Below, piece after piece: positions 44,744 to 53,007 of a stretch of 64,000 nucleotides of DNA. Position numbers and translations under genes: made by a program. The notes beneath the pieces were generated by a model. That model had not been told where the DNA came from, made no database searches, and saw nothing but the letters and a program-made list of their open reading frames with translations. Each line of letters starts with the position of its first letter. The stretch's first letter is position 1. This DNA comes from Microbacterium mitrae (GTDB lineage: Bacteria; Actinomycetota; Actinomycetes; Actinomycetales; Microbacteriaceae): assembly GCF_008017445.1 (NCBI RefSeq), contig NZ_VRSW01000003.1, positions 170,279 to 234,278 on the forward strand, written 5' to 3'.

Positions 44744-44971
44744 ATGGACGTGAACCTCACCAAAGACCTGCTGGGCGATGAAGAAGAAGCCGACCTCGTG
44801 GAATGGCTCGTCGAAGACGGCGCAACCGTTGCCGCGGGCCAGCCGATCGCGTCATTTGAGACGTCGAAGCTCGTGAGCGAGCTGGAAGCTCCGGCTGACG
44901 GCGTCATCACGATCAAGAAGGAAGCGGGCGAACTCGTCGAACTCGACGAGACCATCGCCACGATCGACTAG
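44744..44971 (+). CDS. Stand-alone lipoyl (biotinyl-lipoyl) carrier domain
   Basis: A 75-residue protein that is just one lipoyl domain. The modified lysine should be Lys42 in FETSKLVSELEAP, with the flanking Gly residues of the hairpin at EDGATVAAGQ and APADGV. It lacks any E2 catalytic or subunit-binding part. It lies 7 bp before E1 alpha and would carry the acyl group from E1 to the separately encoded E2 core at 37523–38266. A biotin carrier is less likely, because the lysine context is ETSK rather than AMKM and there is no carboxylase nearby. Confidence 0.85.
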   Translation: MDVNLTKDLLGDEEEADLVEWLVEDGATVAAGQPIASFETSKLVSELEAPADGVITIKKEAGELVELDETIATID

Positions 44972-44978
44972 GACAACC

Positions 44979-45953
44979 ATGGCTGACTACAACGCAGCAG
45001 AGCAGGGCCTTTCAGGCCTCGAACTCATGGCGAAGATTCGCGAGTTCGAGCGCCGCATGCCGCTGCTCTCGGATGAAGGATTGATTCGCGGATCGACCCA
45101 CCCATCACTGGGCATGGAGGCGATCGCCGTTGGCGTTTCGCTCGCCCTGACCGATGACGACGCGATTGCCTCGACCCACCGTGGCCACGCGCACACGCTC
45201 GCCAAGGGTGCCGACTTTGGTCGCACCATGGCTGAGATTCTGGGCCGGGCTGACGGATACTGCTCGGGCAAGGGTGGATCGATGCACATCGGTGCAAAAG
45301 AGATTGGCGTGCTCGGAACCAATGGCATCGTTGGCGCCGGAATTGGCATTGCCACCGGTGCGGCTTTGGCATCCAAGGTCAAGGGCGACAACACGGTTGC
45401 CGTCTCCTACTTTGGTGATGGTGCATCGAACCAGGGCGTGCTGGCCGAGGCATTCAACCTCGCAGCGATCTGGAAGTTGCCGGTGATCTTCGTGTTGGAG
45501 AACAACCACTACGCGCAGTCGTCGGCGGTCGAGGAGATGGTGGCGCAGCCCGATCTCACGCGCCGTGGCGAGGCATACGGTGTTCCGTCGTTTAGCGGCG
45601 ATGGCATGAACCTGCAGGAAGTTTTTGAGCTCGCGACGGCCGCCGTTGAACGCGCCCGCGCGGGTGAGGGGCCGACACTGCTGGTGCTTGAGACCTATCG
45701 CTACCTCGGCCACATGGCCGGAGACACCGAGATTTACCGCACCAAGGAAGAGGTCGAAGCCGCGAAGGCAAACGACCCCATCGAGAAGTTGCTCGCCGAG
45801 CTGATTGCCCAGGGCATCATCACGGCCGAGCAGTGGGAGGCCCGCCGCGACGTGCTGTTCGCCGAGGTTGAAGCCGCCGAGCAGTTTGCTCGCAACTCGC
45901 CATTTCCGGAGGCCTCCGAAGCCTTCACCGATGTCTACGCGAAGGGGGCATGA
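44979..45953 (+). CDS. TPP-dependent dehydrogenase E1, alpha subunit (AcoA-like)
   Basis: A 324-residue alpha subunit of a 2-oxoacid or acetoin dehydrogenase. The thiamine diphosphate motif is FGDGASNQGVLAEAFNLAAIWKLPVIFVLENN (GDG...N). Other family blocks are STHRGHAHTLAKGAD, GKGGSMHIG and ETYRYLGHMAGD. The length matches AcoA/PdhA of the shorter group. The substrate cannot be fixed by eye; branched-chain, pyruvate and acetoin enzymes share these motifs, though the length and blocks lean toward the acetoin type. It is followed directly by E1 beta. Confidence 0.9.
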   Translation: MADYNAAEQGLSGLELMAKIREFERRMPLLSDEGLIRGSTHPSLGMEAIAVGVSLALTDDDAIASTHRGHAHTLAKGADFGRTMAEILGRADGYCSGKGGSMHIGAKEIGVLGTNGIVGAGIGIATGAALASKVKGDNTVAVSYFGDGASNQGVLAEAFNLAAIWKLPVIFVLENNHYAQSSAVEEMVAQPDLTRRGEAYGVPSFSGDGMNLQEVFELATAAVERARAGEGPTLLVLETYRYLGHMAGDTEIYRTKEEVEAAKANDPIEKLLAELIAQGIITAEQWEARRDVLFAEVEAAEQFARNSPFPEASEAFTDVYAKGA

Positions 45954-45955
45954 TC

Positions 45956-46942
45956 ATGGCCGAAACGAAAGATTTGGTGACCTGGCGCGCGTTGAACGCC
46001 GCCATGCACGACATCATGGAGGAGTTTCCCGAGTCATTCACCCTGGGTGAAGACATCACCACGTGGGGAACGGGCGGTGGCACCTACGGCGTGACGCGCG
46101 GGCTGAAGAAGAAGTTCGGTGCGGAACGCGTGATGGACACCCCCATCAGCGAAGAGGTGCTGCTTGCAGCCGTCTCGGCTGCCGCAACGCGTGGAGTCCG
46201 TCCGATTCTCGAGATCATGTATTCGGACTTCTCGTTCCTCGGCTTTGACGGCATCATCAACCAGGCAGCGAAGGCGCGTTACATGTTTGGCGGGCAGTTT
46301 GATACGCCACTCGTGATCCGCAGCAATGGTGGTTCCGGCATCGGCAAGGCCGCCCAGCACTCCCAGTCGCTGGAGACGCTCTTTGCTCACATTCCTGGGC
46401 TCGAGGTCGTGGTTCCCGGCACCCCCGGCGACGCGTATGGACTGTTGCGTACGGCCGCGAAGTCCGACAACCCGACCATCTTTCTTGAGCACAAGAACAT
46501 GTACTACGACAAGGGGCCGGTCGATTTTCAGCCGATCCCGTTCGGTCAGGCGCGCATTGCTCGTGAGGGTCAGCACGCCACCATCGTGGCAACGCAGCAG
46601 ATTCTGAACTACTCGCTGGCTGCTGCAGAAGAGCTGGCGGCCGAGGGCATCGAGGTTGAGATTATCGACCCGCGCACGCTGTACCCGTTCGATATGGACG
46701 CCGTGTACGCGTCGGTCGGCAAGACGCGCCACCTGGTCGTCGGCCACGAGGCGGTTCGCGACTATGGCTGGGGTGCCGAGTTTGTTGCGCAGACCGTGGA
46801 AGCGGCCTGGGACAAGCTTGACGCCGCTCCGGTTCGCGTTGGCGCGGCCCGCACACCGATTCCGTACGCGCAGACGCTGGAAGAGGCAGTCATTCCGTCG
46901 AAGGACGACATCGTCGCCGCCGTAAAGAAGACGCTGGCGTAA
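45956..46942 (+). CDS. TPP-dependent dehydrogenase E1, beta subunit (AcoB-like)
   Basis: A 328-residue beta subunit. ATG 45956 (MAETKDLVTW) has AAGGGGG at better spacing than the ATG at 45950 that overlaps the alpha stop. Conserved parts are LGEDITTWGTGGGTYGVTRGL, MDTPISEEVLLAAVSAAATRG, the K+-site-like SNGGSGIGKAAQHSQSLETLFAHIPGL, and the C-terminal transketolase domain with IEVEIIDPRTLYPFD. Together with E1 alpha it forms the decarboxylating component. Confidence 0.92.
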   Translation: MAETKDLVTWRALNAAMHDIMEEFPESFTLGEDITTWGTGGGTYGVTRGLKKKFGAERVMDTPISEEVLLAAVSAAATRGVRPILEIMYSDFSFLGFDGIINQAAKARYMFGGQFDTPLVIRSNGGSGIGKAAQHSQSLETLFAHIPGLEVVVPGTPGDAYGLLRTAAKSDNPTIFLEHKNMYYDKGPVDFQPIPFGQARIAREGQHATIVATQQILNYSLAAAEELAAEGIEVEIIDPRTLYPFDMDAVYASVGKTRHLVVGHEAVRDYGWGAEFVAQTVEAAWDKLDAAPVRVGAARTPIPYAQTLEEAVIPSKDDIVAAVKKTLA

Positions 46943-46951
46943 CGCCGTAGC

Positions 46952-46984
46952 CGGAGGGAGGAGTCTCATGCGCTCCTCCCTCCG
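46952..46984 (+). promoter_or_regulatory. Hairpin between E1 beta and the second SDR
   Basis: A 12-bp perfect stem CGGAGGGAGGAG/CTCCTCCCTCCG with a 9-nt loop, without a T-run. It could attenuate or stabilise the transcript before the last gene of the cluster. Confidence 0.5.
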
Positions 46985-47017
46985 CGAAAAACGCATGATG
47001 ACGTGAAAGGCAAGAAC

Positions 47018-47845
47018 GTGAACCGGCTGCTCAACAAGACCGCACTGGTGTTTGGTGGTGGATCCATCGGGGGCGAAATCAACAATGGGCTGGCGACTGC
47101 GCTGACCTACGCTCGCGAGGGCGCAAATGTCGCCATCGTCGACATGAATCAAGACGCCGTCGACGGCGCTGTGCAGCGCATCATCGACGATCTCACCGCG
47201 CTTGGCCTGCAGCCCGCAGTGCTCGGTATCGTCGGCAATGTCACCGATGATGCGGAGGTGAGCGCGGCGGTTGCGACCACCGTACAACGGTTTGGGCGCA
47301 TCGATGTGTTGCACAATAACGTCGGCATCGCCCGCATGGGTGGGCCCATTGAGCAGCCCATCGACGAGTGGAACCTCATGCTCAACGTCAACCTCACCAG
47401 CGTCTTCTTGACCTGCAAGCATGTGCTTCCGCACATGGTCGCCCAGGGTTCCGGCAGCATCATCAACGTGGGCTCCGTGGGCGGCATGCGCTACATCGGC
47501 TACAACTACCCGAGCTATTCGGCAACGAAGGGCGCGGTAACGCAGTTCACGCAGAACCTGGCTTTGGAGTATGCCGCTCAGGGCATACGTGCCAACACCA
47601 TCGCTCCCGGGTACATCAACACCCCCATGATCTACAAGCAGATCAGCGGGGCGTACGACACCGTCGAAGAGATGGTGGCCGCTCGAGACGCCCTGTCACC
47701 CACGGGTCGCATGGGCACCTCGTTTGACGTGGCTAATGCCGCGCTGTTTCTGGCGTCTGACGAGTCGCGATACGTCAACGGCGTGTGCCTGCCCGTTGAC
47801 GGCGGTCTCGTGCAGAGCTCTGCTCCGCCAGCACACGCGCGGTAG
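47018..47845 (+). CDS. Short-chain dehydrogenase/reductase, second of the cluster
   Basis: A 275-residue SDR from GTG 47018, with GAAAGG 6 nt upstream; a GTG 15 bp earlier is a weaker option. The cofactor loop is FGGGSIGGEINNGLA, slightly different from the classical TGxxxGxG. Also present are HNNVG in place of NNAG, the Ser region NVGSVGG and the YSATKGA catalytic pair. An acidic residue after strand 2 (IVDMNQDA) suggests NAD. It closes the plus-strand operon and faces the regulator gene across a terminator. Confidence 0.9.
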   Translation: MNRLLNKTALVFGGGSIGGEINNGLATALTYAREGANVAIVDMNQDAVDGAVQRIIDDLTALGLQPAVLGIVGNVTDDAEVSAAVATTVQRFGRIDVLHNNVGIARMGGPIEQPIDEWNLMLNVNLTSVFLTCKHVLPHMVAQGSGSIINVGSVGGMRYIGYNYPSYSATKGAVTQFTQNLALEYAAQGIRANTIAPGYINTPMIYKQISGAYDTVEEMVAARDALSPTGRMGTSFDVANAALFLASDESRYVNGVCLPVDGGLVQSSAPPAHAR

Positions 47846-47854
47846 GAGTCGCGA

Positions 47855-47886
47855 AAGGCGGCGCCAGCTCGTGCTGGCGCCGCCTT
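47855..47886. terminator. Bidirectional terminator ending the catabolic operon
   Basis: A 14-bp perfect stem AAGGCGGCGCCAGC/GCTGGCGCCGCCTT with a TCGT loop, between the SDR gene and the convergent gntR gene. Confidence 0.9.
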
Positions 47887-47928
47887 GATTCGTTTTCGGA
47901 GGCGGTCCGCCGCTTGCGTGGTTCCGCT

Positions 47929-48675
47929 CTAGGCGTCGGCCGCGCTCTCGCGATCGCGCAGCACGTCCAGCCACGCGAAGTGGGCATCAATCGCCTCGGT
48001 CGCGCCATGGGTGTCGCCGGCCGTGACGCTGTGCAAGATGCTGTCATGTACCGAGCGCATGGTCTCGAAGTCTTGCGCGAGCGAAAGATGTTGCAGCGTG
48101 CCCTGCAGAATCGGCTGCAGGGCCTGGGAAAAGAACACCAGGGCGGGGGAGTCTGAGGCGGCGAAAAGCGCACGGTGAAACTCGATGTCGGCATCGAACA
48201 GTGCCTTGCCGTCGGTGGTCGAGTGCATGGCAGCGGCGCTCGCGGCAAGTGCCGCCAGGTTTTCTTCCGTCGCCGTCTTCGCCGCTTCGACGGCAGCCTG
48301 GCGTTCGAGGGCATGGCGTACCGAAATCAGTGAGTCAAGCGTCATCTGATGGAACATCATGCTGAGCACCAGCACATCGCCCGTTTGCTTGGGTTGCACG
48401 CCCGTGTAGAACGTGCCGAGGCGCTCCTTGCGCTGTAGCGCCCCCATCGACTCGAGGCGGGCGATCCGGTCGCGCAGCGTATTGCGGCTGAGTCCGAGCT
48501 GCTGCGTGAGATCACGCTCACTCGGAAGCTGCTGGCCCGGTTGCATGGTGAGCAGCAGATTGACCAGAGAACTCAGCGCCCCATCGTTGATGAGGCTTGC
48601 GGCGAAGTTGCTCGCGTCAGGCGTCATCTCGTTGGGTTCTGCGGGCGCGTTGACCGTGACGGCGTCGTCATTCAT
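47929..48675 (-). CDS. GntR/FadR-family transcriptional regulator
   Basis: A 248-residue regulator. The winged HTH is LPSERDLTQQLGLSRNTLRDRIARLESMGAL. The C-terminal FCD domain has its metal/ligand residues in DADIEFHRALF, HDSILHSV and AHFAWLDVL. FCD regulators usually respond to organic acids. Its own upstream region carries TTGGTTCTACCTG, a variant of the palindrome in front of the TRAP operon and the E2 gene, which predicts autoregulation and control of the cluster. A ~35-residue polar N-terminal extension precedes the HTH. Confidence 0.9.
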   Translation of the reverse strand: MNDDAVTVNAPAEPNEMTPDASNFAASLINDGALSSLVNLLLTMQPGQQLPSERDLTQQLGLSRNTLRDRIARLESMGALQRKERLGTFYTGVQPKQTGDVLVLSMMFHQMTLDSLISVRHALERQAAVEAAKTATEENLAALAASAAAMHSTTDGKALFDADIEFHRALFAASDSPALVFFSQALQPILQGTLQHLSLAQDFETMRSVHDSILHSVTAGDTHGATEAIDAHFAWLDVLRDRESAADA

Positions 48676-48735
48676 CTCGGGCCCCCTTTCAGCAGGCAGG
48701 GAGAACCGATTCCCCCGTGATCATCACCAATTCTA

Positions 48736-48748
48736 TTGGTTCTACCTG
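48736..48748 (-). promoter_or_regulatory. FadR-type operator variant upstream of gntR
   Basis: TTGGTTCTACCTG matches 10 of 13 bases of CTGGTTCTACCAG, including the whole GGTTCTACC centre. It lies about 60 bp before the gntR start codon. Confidence 0.65.
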
Positions 48749-48973
48749 ACGATACTGCCTGATCATAACGATATTGGCATTTAAATTCGGGTGGCGCTCA
48801 CAGGCGGCTATCGCGGTGAAAACCATCCTTTTCTCGCGCGAGAACAGGATCGCGCGGTACATTCTTCACGATGTCGACGGACGCGCCCATTTGTAGAACC
48901 CCTCCTAAAGTGTCGGGTTCGGGTGAGAGGGTTCGTATACTCGGAGGGCTTGCCCACAGAAGGAGATATTGCC

Positions 48974-50686
48974 GTGCGTGAATCGCTGTACACCGCCCCT
49001 GTCGACGACTACCGCTTTCTGTATTCGCGCGCGTTCGGGCTTGACCTCATCGCCCGTTCCACCGATGGTGCCCTCAACGCCGAAGACGCAACCGACATTG
49101 TTCAGCACGCAGGCGATTTTGCCGCCAGTGTGCTGGCGCCGCTGAGTCGCATTGGCGACACCGAGGGTGCCCGCCTCGTTGATGGCACCGTGCAGTTGCC
49201 CGACGGTTACGCCGAGGCGTATCGCGAGATGGTTGAAGGCGGATGGATCAGCGCCGAGGCGCCCGCCTCCGCGGGCGGTGACGGCCTGCCCGACGCCGTG
49301 CGCGCCGCGCTGGGCGAGATTTGGAACTCGGCAAACGCCGCTTTTGCGCTCAGCTGGCTGCTGACGCAGGGTCAGATTCACGCGCTCGATGCCAAGGCAT
49401 CTGACGCGATCCGTGAGACCTATTTGACCAAGTTGGTTTCGGGGGAGTGGACCGGAACCATGAACCTCACGGAGCCGGAGGCTGGCACCGACCTCGGCGC
49501 CATTCGCACGATGGCGACCCCGCAGCCCGATGGCTCGTGGTCGCTCAAGGGCGACAAGATTTTCATCACGTGGGGCGACCACGAGGTGGCCGAAAACATC
49601 GTGCACCTTGTGCTTGCCCGCACGCCAGATGCCCCCGAAGGTGCCCGCGGACTCTCGCTCTTCGTGGTTCCGAAGTACCTGGTGAATGCAGACGGAACGC
49701 TCGGCACCCGCAACGGGGTCAGCACCGTGTCGCTCGAGCACAAGCTCGGAATTCACGCGAGCCCGACGGCCGTGCTCAACTACGACGGCGCGGTTGGCTA
49801 CCTCGTTGGCGATCTGCACGGCGGTCTTGCCGGCATGTTCGTGATGATGAACTCGGCACGTGTTGGCATGGGTTTTCAGGCCACCGGCATCTCGGAGCGC
49901 GCCTACCAGGGCGCGCTGCAGTACGCCACGCAGCGCCTGCAGGGTCCCGTCATCGGCCGTGACGGCGGGGCGCCCATCTCGGAGCACCCGGATGTGCGTC
50001 GCCTGCTGTTGTCGATGCGCAGCGACATCTATGCGATGCGTGCGCTCGGCGTCTACACCGCCGATCTCTTTGACCGTGCCGCCGAAGACGGAACCGGTGA
50101 ACTCGCCGAATTCTTTGTTCCGATCTTGAAGGGGTGGGCGACAGAAGACGCGCTCATCGTCACCAGCGACGGCATTCAGGTGCACGGCGGCATGGGATTC
50201 ATCGAAGAGACTGGTGCTGCGCAGCATTACCGCGACGCGCGCATCATGCCGATCTATGAGGGCACGACCGCGATTCAGTCCAACGACCTGGTCGGTCGCA
50301 AGGTGATTCGCAACCAGGGCGCGACCGCCGAGGCGCTGTTCGTCGCCATGGGTGAGACCGTCACGGCCCTTTCGGCCTTCGACCACCCGGTGGCAACCCG
50401 CCTGGCCGATCGCCTCACCCGCGCCATTGACTCCGCGCGCCGGGCAACCGCGGCGCTCGTCGGTTTCGCCGCCTCCCCGCGTGACGCGTACGCGGTGAGC
50501 GTGCCGTATCTCATGCTGCTTGGCACTCTTTCGGGCGGCTGGATGCACGCGCTCGCGGCGATCGCCGTGCTCGACGATGGCAAGACAACGTCCGAGCGCC
50601 TCACCATCGCCGACTTCTACGGCAGCCACCACTTGCCGCGCGTGCACGCCCTCGCCGAGACGGTCGCCGCGGGGGAAGTTGCCTAA
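48974..50686 (+). CDS. Acyl-CoA dehydrogenase
   Basis: A 570-residue flavoprotein oxidising acyl-CoA to enoyl-CoA. GTG 48974 follows AAGGAGATATTGCC. It belongs to the long form (FadE5/AidB-like length) with an extra N-terminal domain (ESLYTAPVDDYRFLYSRAF...). Core blocks are MNLTEPEAGTDLGAIRT, GDKIFITWGDHE and the GGMGFIEETGAAQHYRDARIMPIYEGTTAIQ region that normally supplies the catalytic Glu (IYEGT). A −10-like TATACT at 48938–48943 may be its promoter. A strong terminator follows. It is probably linked functionally with the thiolase 2.3 kb downstream. Confidence 0.93.
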   Translation: MRESLYTAPVDDYRFLYSRAFGLDLIARSTDGALNAEDATDIVQHAGDFAASVLAPLSRIGDTEGARLVDGTVQLPDGYAEAYREMVEGGWISAEAPASAGGDGLPDAVRAALGEIWNSANAAFALSWLLTQGQIHALDAKASDAIRETYLTKLVSGEWTGTMNLTEPEAGTDLGAIRTMATPQPDGSWSLKGDKIFITWGDHEVAENIVHLVLARTPDAPEGARGLSLFVVPKYLVNADGTLGTRNGVSTVSLEHKLGIHASPTAVLNYDGAVGYLVGDLHGGLAGMFVMMNSARVGMGFQATGISERAYQGALQYATQRLQGPVIGRDGGAPISEHPDVRRLLLSMRSDIYAMRALGVYTADLFDRAAEDGTGELAEFFVPILKGWATEDALIVTSDGIQVHGGMGFIEETGAAQHYRDARIMPIYEGTTAIQSNDLVGRKVIRNQGATAEALFVAMGETVTALSAFDHPVATRLADRLTRAIDSARRATAALVGFAASPRDAYAVSVPYLMLLGTLSGGWMHALAAIAVLDDGKTTSERLTIADFYGSHHLPRVHALAETVAAGEVA

Positions 50687-50706
50687 CGCTTCACCCCTCT
50701 GAGAAC

Positions 50707-50743
50707 CGGAACCACGTGCTCGCGACCCGAGCACGTGGTTCCG
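50707..50743 (+). terminator. Terminator built from an inverted CGGAACCA pair
   Basis: The 16-bp perfect stem CGGAACCACGTGCTCG/CGAGCACGTGGTTCCG has a 5-nt loop and is followed by TCTTTCG. It lies 21 bp after the acyl-CoA dehydrogenase. The stem ends are the two orientations of the window's repeated motif. Confidence 0.9.
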
Positions 50744-50763
50744 TCTTTCGTCTCCTGGGCGCG

Positions 50764-50830
50764 CGAAACGCACTCTGGTCGGCGAGAAACATGCGGCGCG
50801 GTGGGGTTTCGCCGACCAAAATGTGTTTCG
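50764..50830. repeat. Intergenic inverted-repeat element with long imperfect arms
   Basis: A 27-nt left arm (starting CGAAACGCACTCTGGTCGG) pairs imperfectly with a 25-nt right arm (ending CCGACCAAAATGTGTTTCG), with a 2-nt gap and three mismatches, around a 15-bp centre. It lies between the dehydrogenase terminator and the TetR gene. 50687–51002 holds no gene. Confidence 0.6.
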
Positions 50831-51002
50831 GGGAGGTGGGAGGGTGCGCGGTGGCGGAACCAGGCAGGGGCGGGTGCGCTCGCATATGGACGGGGGAGGA
50901 GCCAGGGGGCGGAAAGGGCGACGCTTCTGGCGGAGGGCACCTCGATGCGCGGCGAACAGTGGTAGGACAGATACGAAACAAACGCTTGGTGAGGAGACAA
51001 CG

Positions 51003-51617
51003 ATGCCAGCAAGTGTCGGCGCACGTGATGAGCCGAGTTCAGGGCGCCGCGAGCAGATTCTAGCCATCGCCGCACGCCTGATGGCGAGGCAAGGCTATGC
51101 GGCGACGACGGTTCGCGAAATCGCGGATGAAGCGGGGATTCTGTCTGGCAGCCTGTACCACCACTTCACGTCAAAAGAGGCGATTCTGCTCGAGGTGCTG
51201 CGCGGGTTTACGAGCACACTCGTTGCAGAGGTGGAACTGCTGGCGCAAGAAACGAGTAGTCCGCTGGAGCGGCTCGACAGACTCGTCGCCGTGGTTCTTG
51301 ACACCATTGAACGTCAGCCAGCAGCGGTGGGGCTGTACCAGCAGGAGTCCGCCTATTTGGCGACCGTTTCGGGCTTCGAATTCTTGAGCGAAGATACCGA
51401 ACGCATCGAGGCCGTTTGGATCGCGACCATCGAGGAGGCGCAGGAGTCTGGGGACTTTCGGGCCGACCTCGATGCCGCCTTCACCTTCCGTTTTATCCGT
51501 GACGCGGCGTGGTCAACGGCGCGCTGGTTCCGCCCCGACGGACGCCACACGACGAAAACCCTCACCGATCATTTGCTGAGCTTGCTGCACACCGGCATTC
51601 TGACGCCCGCGGAGTGA
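51003..51617 (+). CDS. TetR-family transcriptional regulator
   Basis: A 204-residue regulator. ATG 51003 follows GAGGAG by 6 nt. The N-terminal HTH is YAATTVREIADEAGILSGSLYHHFTSKEAIL. The C-terminal ligand domain resembles KstR2-type regulators (ILSGSLYHHF...; AAWSTARWFRPDGRHT). Given the acyl-CoA dehydrogenase and thiolase around it, an acyl-CoA ligand is plausible. No operator was identified with confidence. Confidence 0.9.
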   Translation: MPASVGARDEPSSGRREQILAIAARLMARQGYAATTVREIADEAGILSGSLYHHFTSKEAILLEVLRGFTSTLVAEVELLAQETSSPLERLDRLVAVVLDTIERQPAAVGLYQQESAYLATVSGFEFLSEDTERIEAVWIATIEEAQESGDFRADLDAAFTFRFIRDAAWSTARWFRPDGRHTTKTLTDHLLSLLHTGILTPAE

Positions 51618-51627
51618 TTGGCCCGGA

Positions 51628-52035
51628 CTATTCGCCATCGGCGAGTGGGCCGAGGTGAACGAGCATGGCGTCCACCGCGTCGTCCGCATTGCCGGGCGCG
51701 CCGCTTGCCGCCCACTCAATGAGTGCCGCAAACATGACGGATTGGTAGGCGGCGGCGATCGCGTGAGCCACGGCGGGTGGCAGCGCGGGCCGTCGCGAGG
51801 CGATGAATGAAGCCACCTCGGCGATCCACGGGCTGTGTGCGCTCGGTGCGAGCGCCGCGATTTCTGGCTCGGTCATCACGAGTCGAAAGAAGTCGGGGCC
51901 AAATTCGGCGACTTTCGGATCGCGTTCGAGCATTCCGCTCAACGCGGTTGCACCCGGAACCGTGCTGACGCCGAAGACGGCGGGAATGCTGGCAGATCCC
52001 GAGATGGAAAGGTGGTCGATACGACCGGGTCACAC
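51628..52035 (-). pseudogene. Truncated TetR-family regulator (C-terminal domain only)
   Basis: About 130 codons are open on the minus strand. Residues from SGMLERDPKVAEFGPDFFRLVMTEPEIAAL through AAYQSVMFAALIEWAASGAPGNADDAVDAML read as the C-terminal ligand domain of a TetR regulator. The DNA-binding HTH that should precede it is missing: upstream there is a stop and then the divergent hydrolase gene. It is convergent with the intact TetR gene, 10 bp apart. It is probably a decayed regulator; a stand-alone ligand domain starting at ATG 51942 is an alternative. Confidence 0.6.
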
Positions 52036-52077
52036 GCTGGCGTCGTGAGGTGCGCCCTGGTTCCGTAGGCTAGCAAC

Positions 52078-52920
52078 ATGGCTACGAACCCCGGCGCACC
52101 CGACGACAGCCTGTCGGACGCTGTGACGGAGGCCGCGGGCGCGCCGGCTCTTGAAGGTCACGTCGGAACCTTTTTGTGGCAGGGCGCCGAGCTCGTGTAC
52201 GAAGAATTCGGCGCAGGTAGCAGCCCGGTGTTCGTGCTGGTTCACGGTATTGGCATGGGGCGCGTGGTGTTCGCCGAGCTGATCGATGACCTCAAGCGCC
52301 TCGGCCGCGTTATCGCGATTGATCAGCCCGGTTACGGCGATTCGCCGGAACCACCGCGCACCCCGACGATGGAGCGCACCGCCGACATGGTGGCTGCGTT
52401 GTTGCGCGAGCGCGGTGTCTCGCAGGTCACGGCAATTGGGCATTCGATGGGTACCCAGGTCGTGGCCGAGCTCGCGGTGCGCCACCCCGACCTTGTCGAC
52501 CGCCTCGTACTGATCGCGCCAACGGTCGATGTGTCGGCGCGGCACATCGCCGTTCAGGCAGCCCGCCTGGTGCGTGACCTGTGGGGCGAGAGCCCCAAGG
52601 TCGTGATGCTCGGCGGTTTCGAGTATTTGCGAGCGGGTCCCAACCTCATCCGCAAGATGCGCGCCATGATGGTGCATCGGCCGGAGAGGAGTTACCCGCG
52701 CATCACCCAGCGAACGCTCGTGCTTCGCGGCGAACGCGACTACGTGGTTCCGGAACCATGGGCACGGCAAGCGGCAGCGCTCATTCCCAACGCGCGGTTT
52801 GACACGCTGCCTGACACGAGCCACCAGTCGATGATCCGCAACGCCGGGCCCACCACCCGCCGCATCATGGACTTTCTGCGGAGTGAGCGGTTCGAGCCTG
52901 CGGCAGGGCTCGCGGGTTAG
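52078..52920 (+). CDS. Alpha/beta-hydrolase
   Basis: A 280-residue hydrolase. The oxyanion strand is LVHGIGMGRVVF, the nucleophile elbow is GHSMG (Ser near residue 123), the acid is in RGERDYVVPE and the His in DTSHQSM. It has no signal peptide. Esterase, lipase or C–C hydrolase activity is possible. The neighbours suggest lipid-related metabolism. It precedes the thiolase gene by 87 bp. Confidence 0.88.
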   Translation: MATNPGAPDDSLSDAVTEAAGAPALEGHVGTFLWQGAELVYEEFGAGSSPVFVLVHGIGMGRVVFAELIDDLKRLGRVIAIDQPGYGDSPEPPRTPTMERTADMVAALLRERGVSQVTAIGHSMGTQVVAELAVRHPDLVDRLVLIAPTVDVSARHIAVQAARLVRDLWGESPKVVMLGGFEYLRAGPNLIRKMRAMMVHRPERSYPRITQRTLVLRGERDYVVPEPWARQAAALIPNARFDTLPDTSHQSMIRNAGPTTRRIMDFLRSERFEPAAGLAG

Positions 52921-53007
52921 GGTGATTCACGCGGGTGTATCTGCGGTGACGCCGCGGTGACGCCGCTGGCAGGCACGACGCACAGACTCAAACAAGAGTG
53001 GGGCACC

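Noticed and set aside
44744-44971. Biotin carboxyl carrier protein
   Set aside because: The modified-lysine context is ETSK rather than AMKM, and it lies with E1 subunits and no carboxylase.
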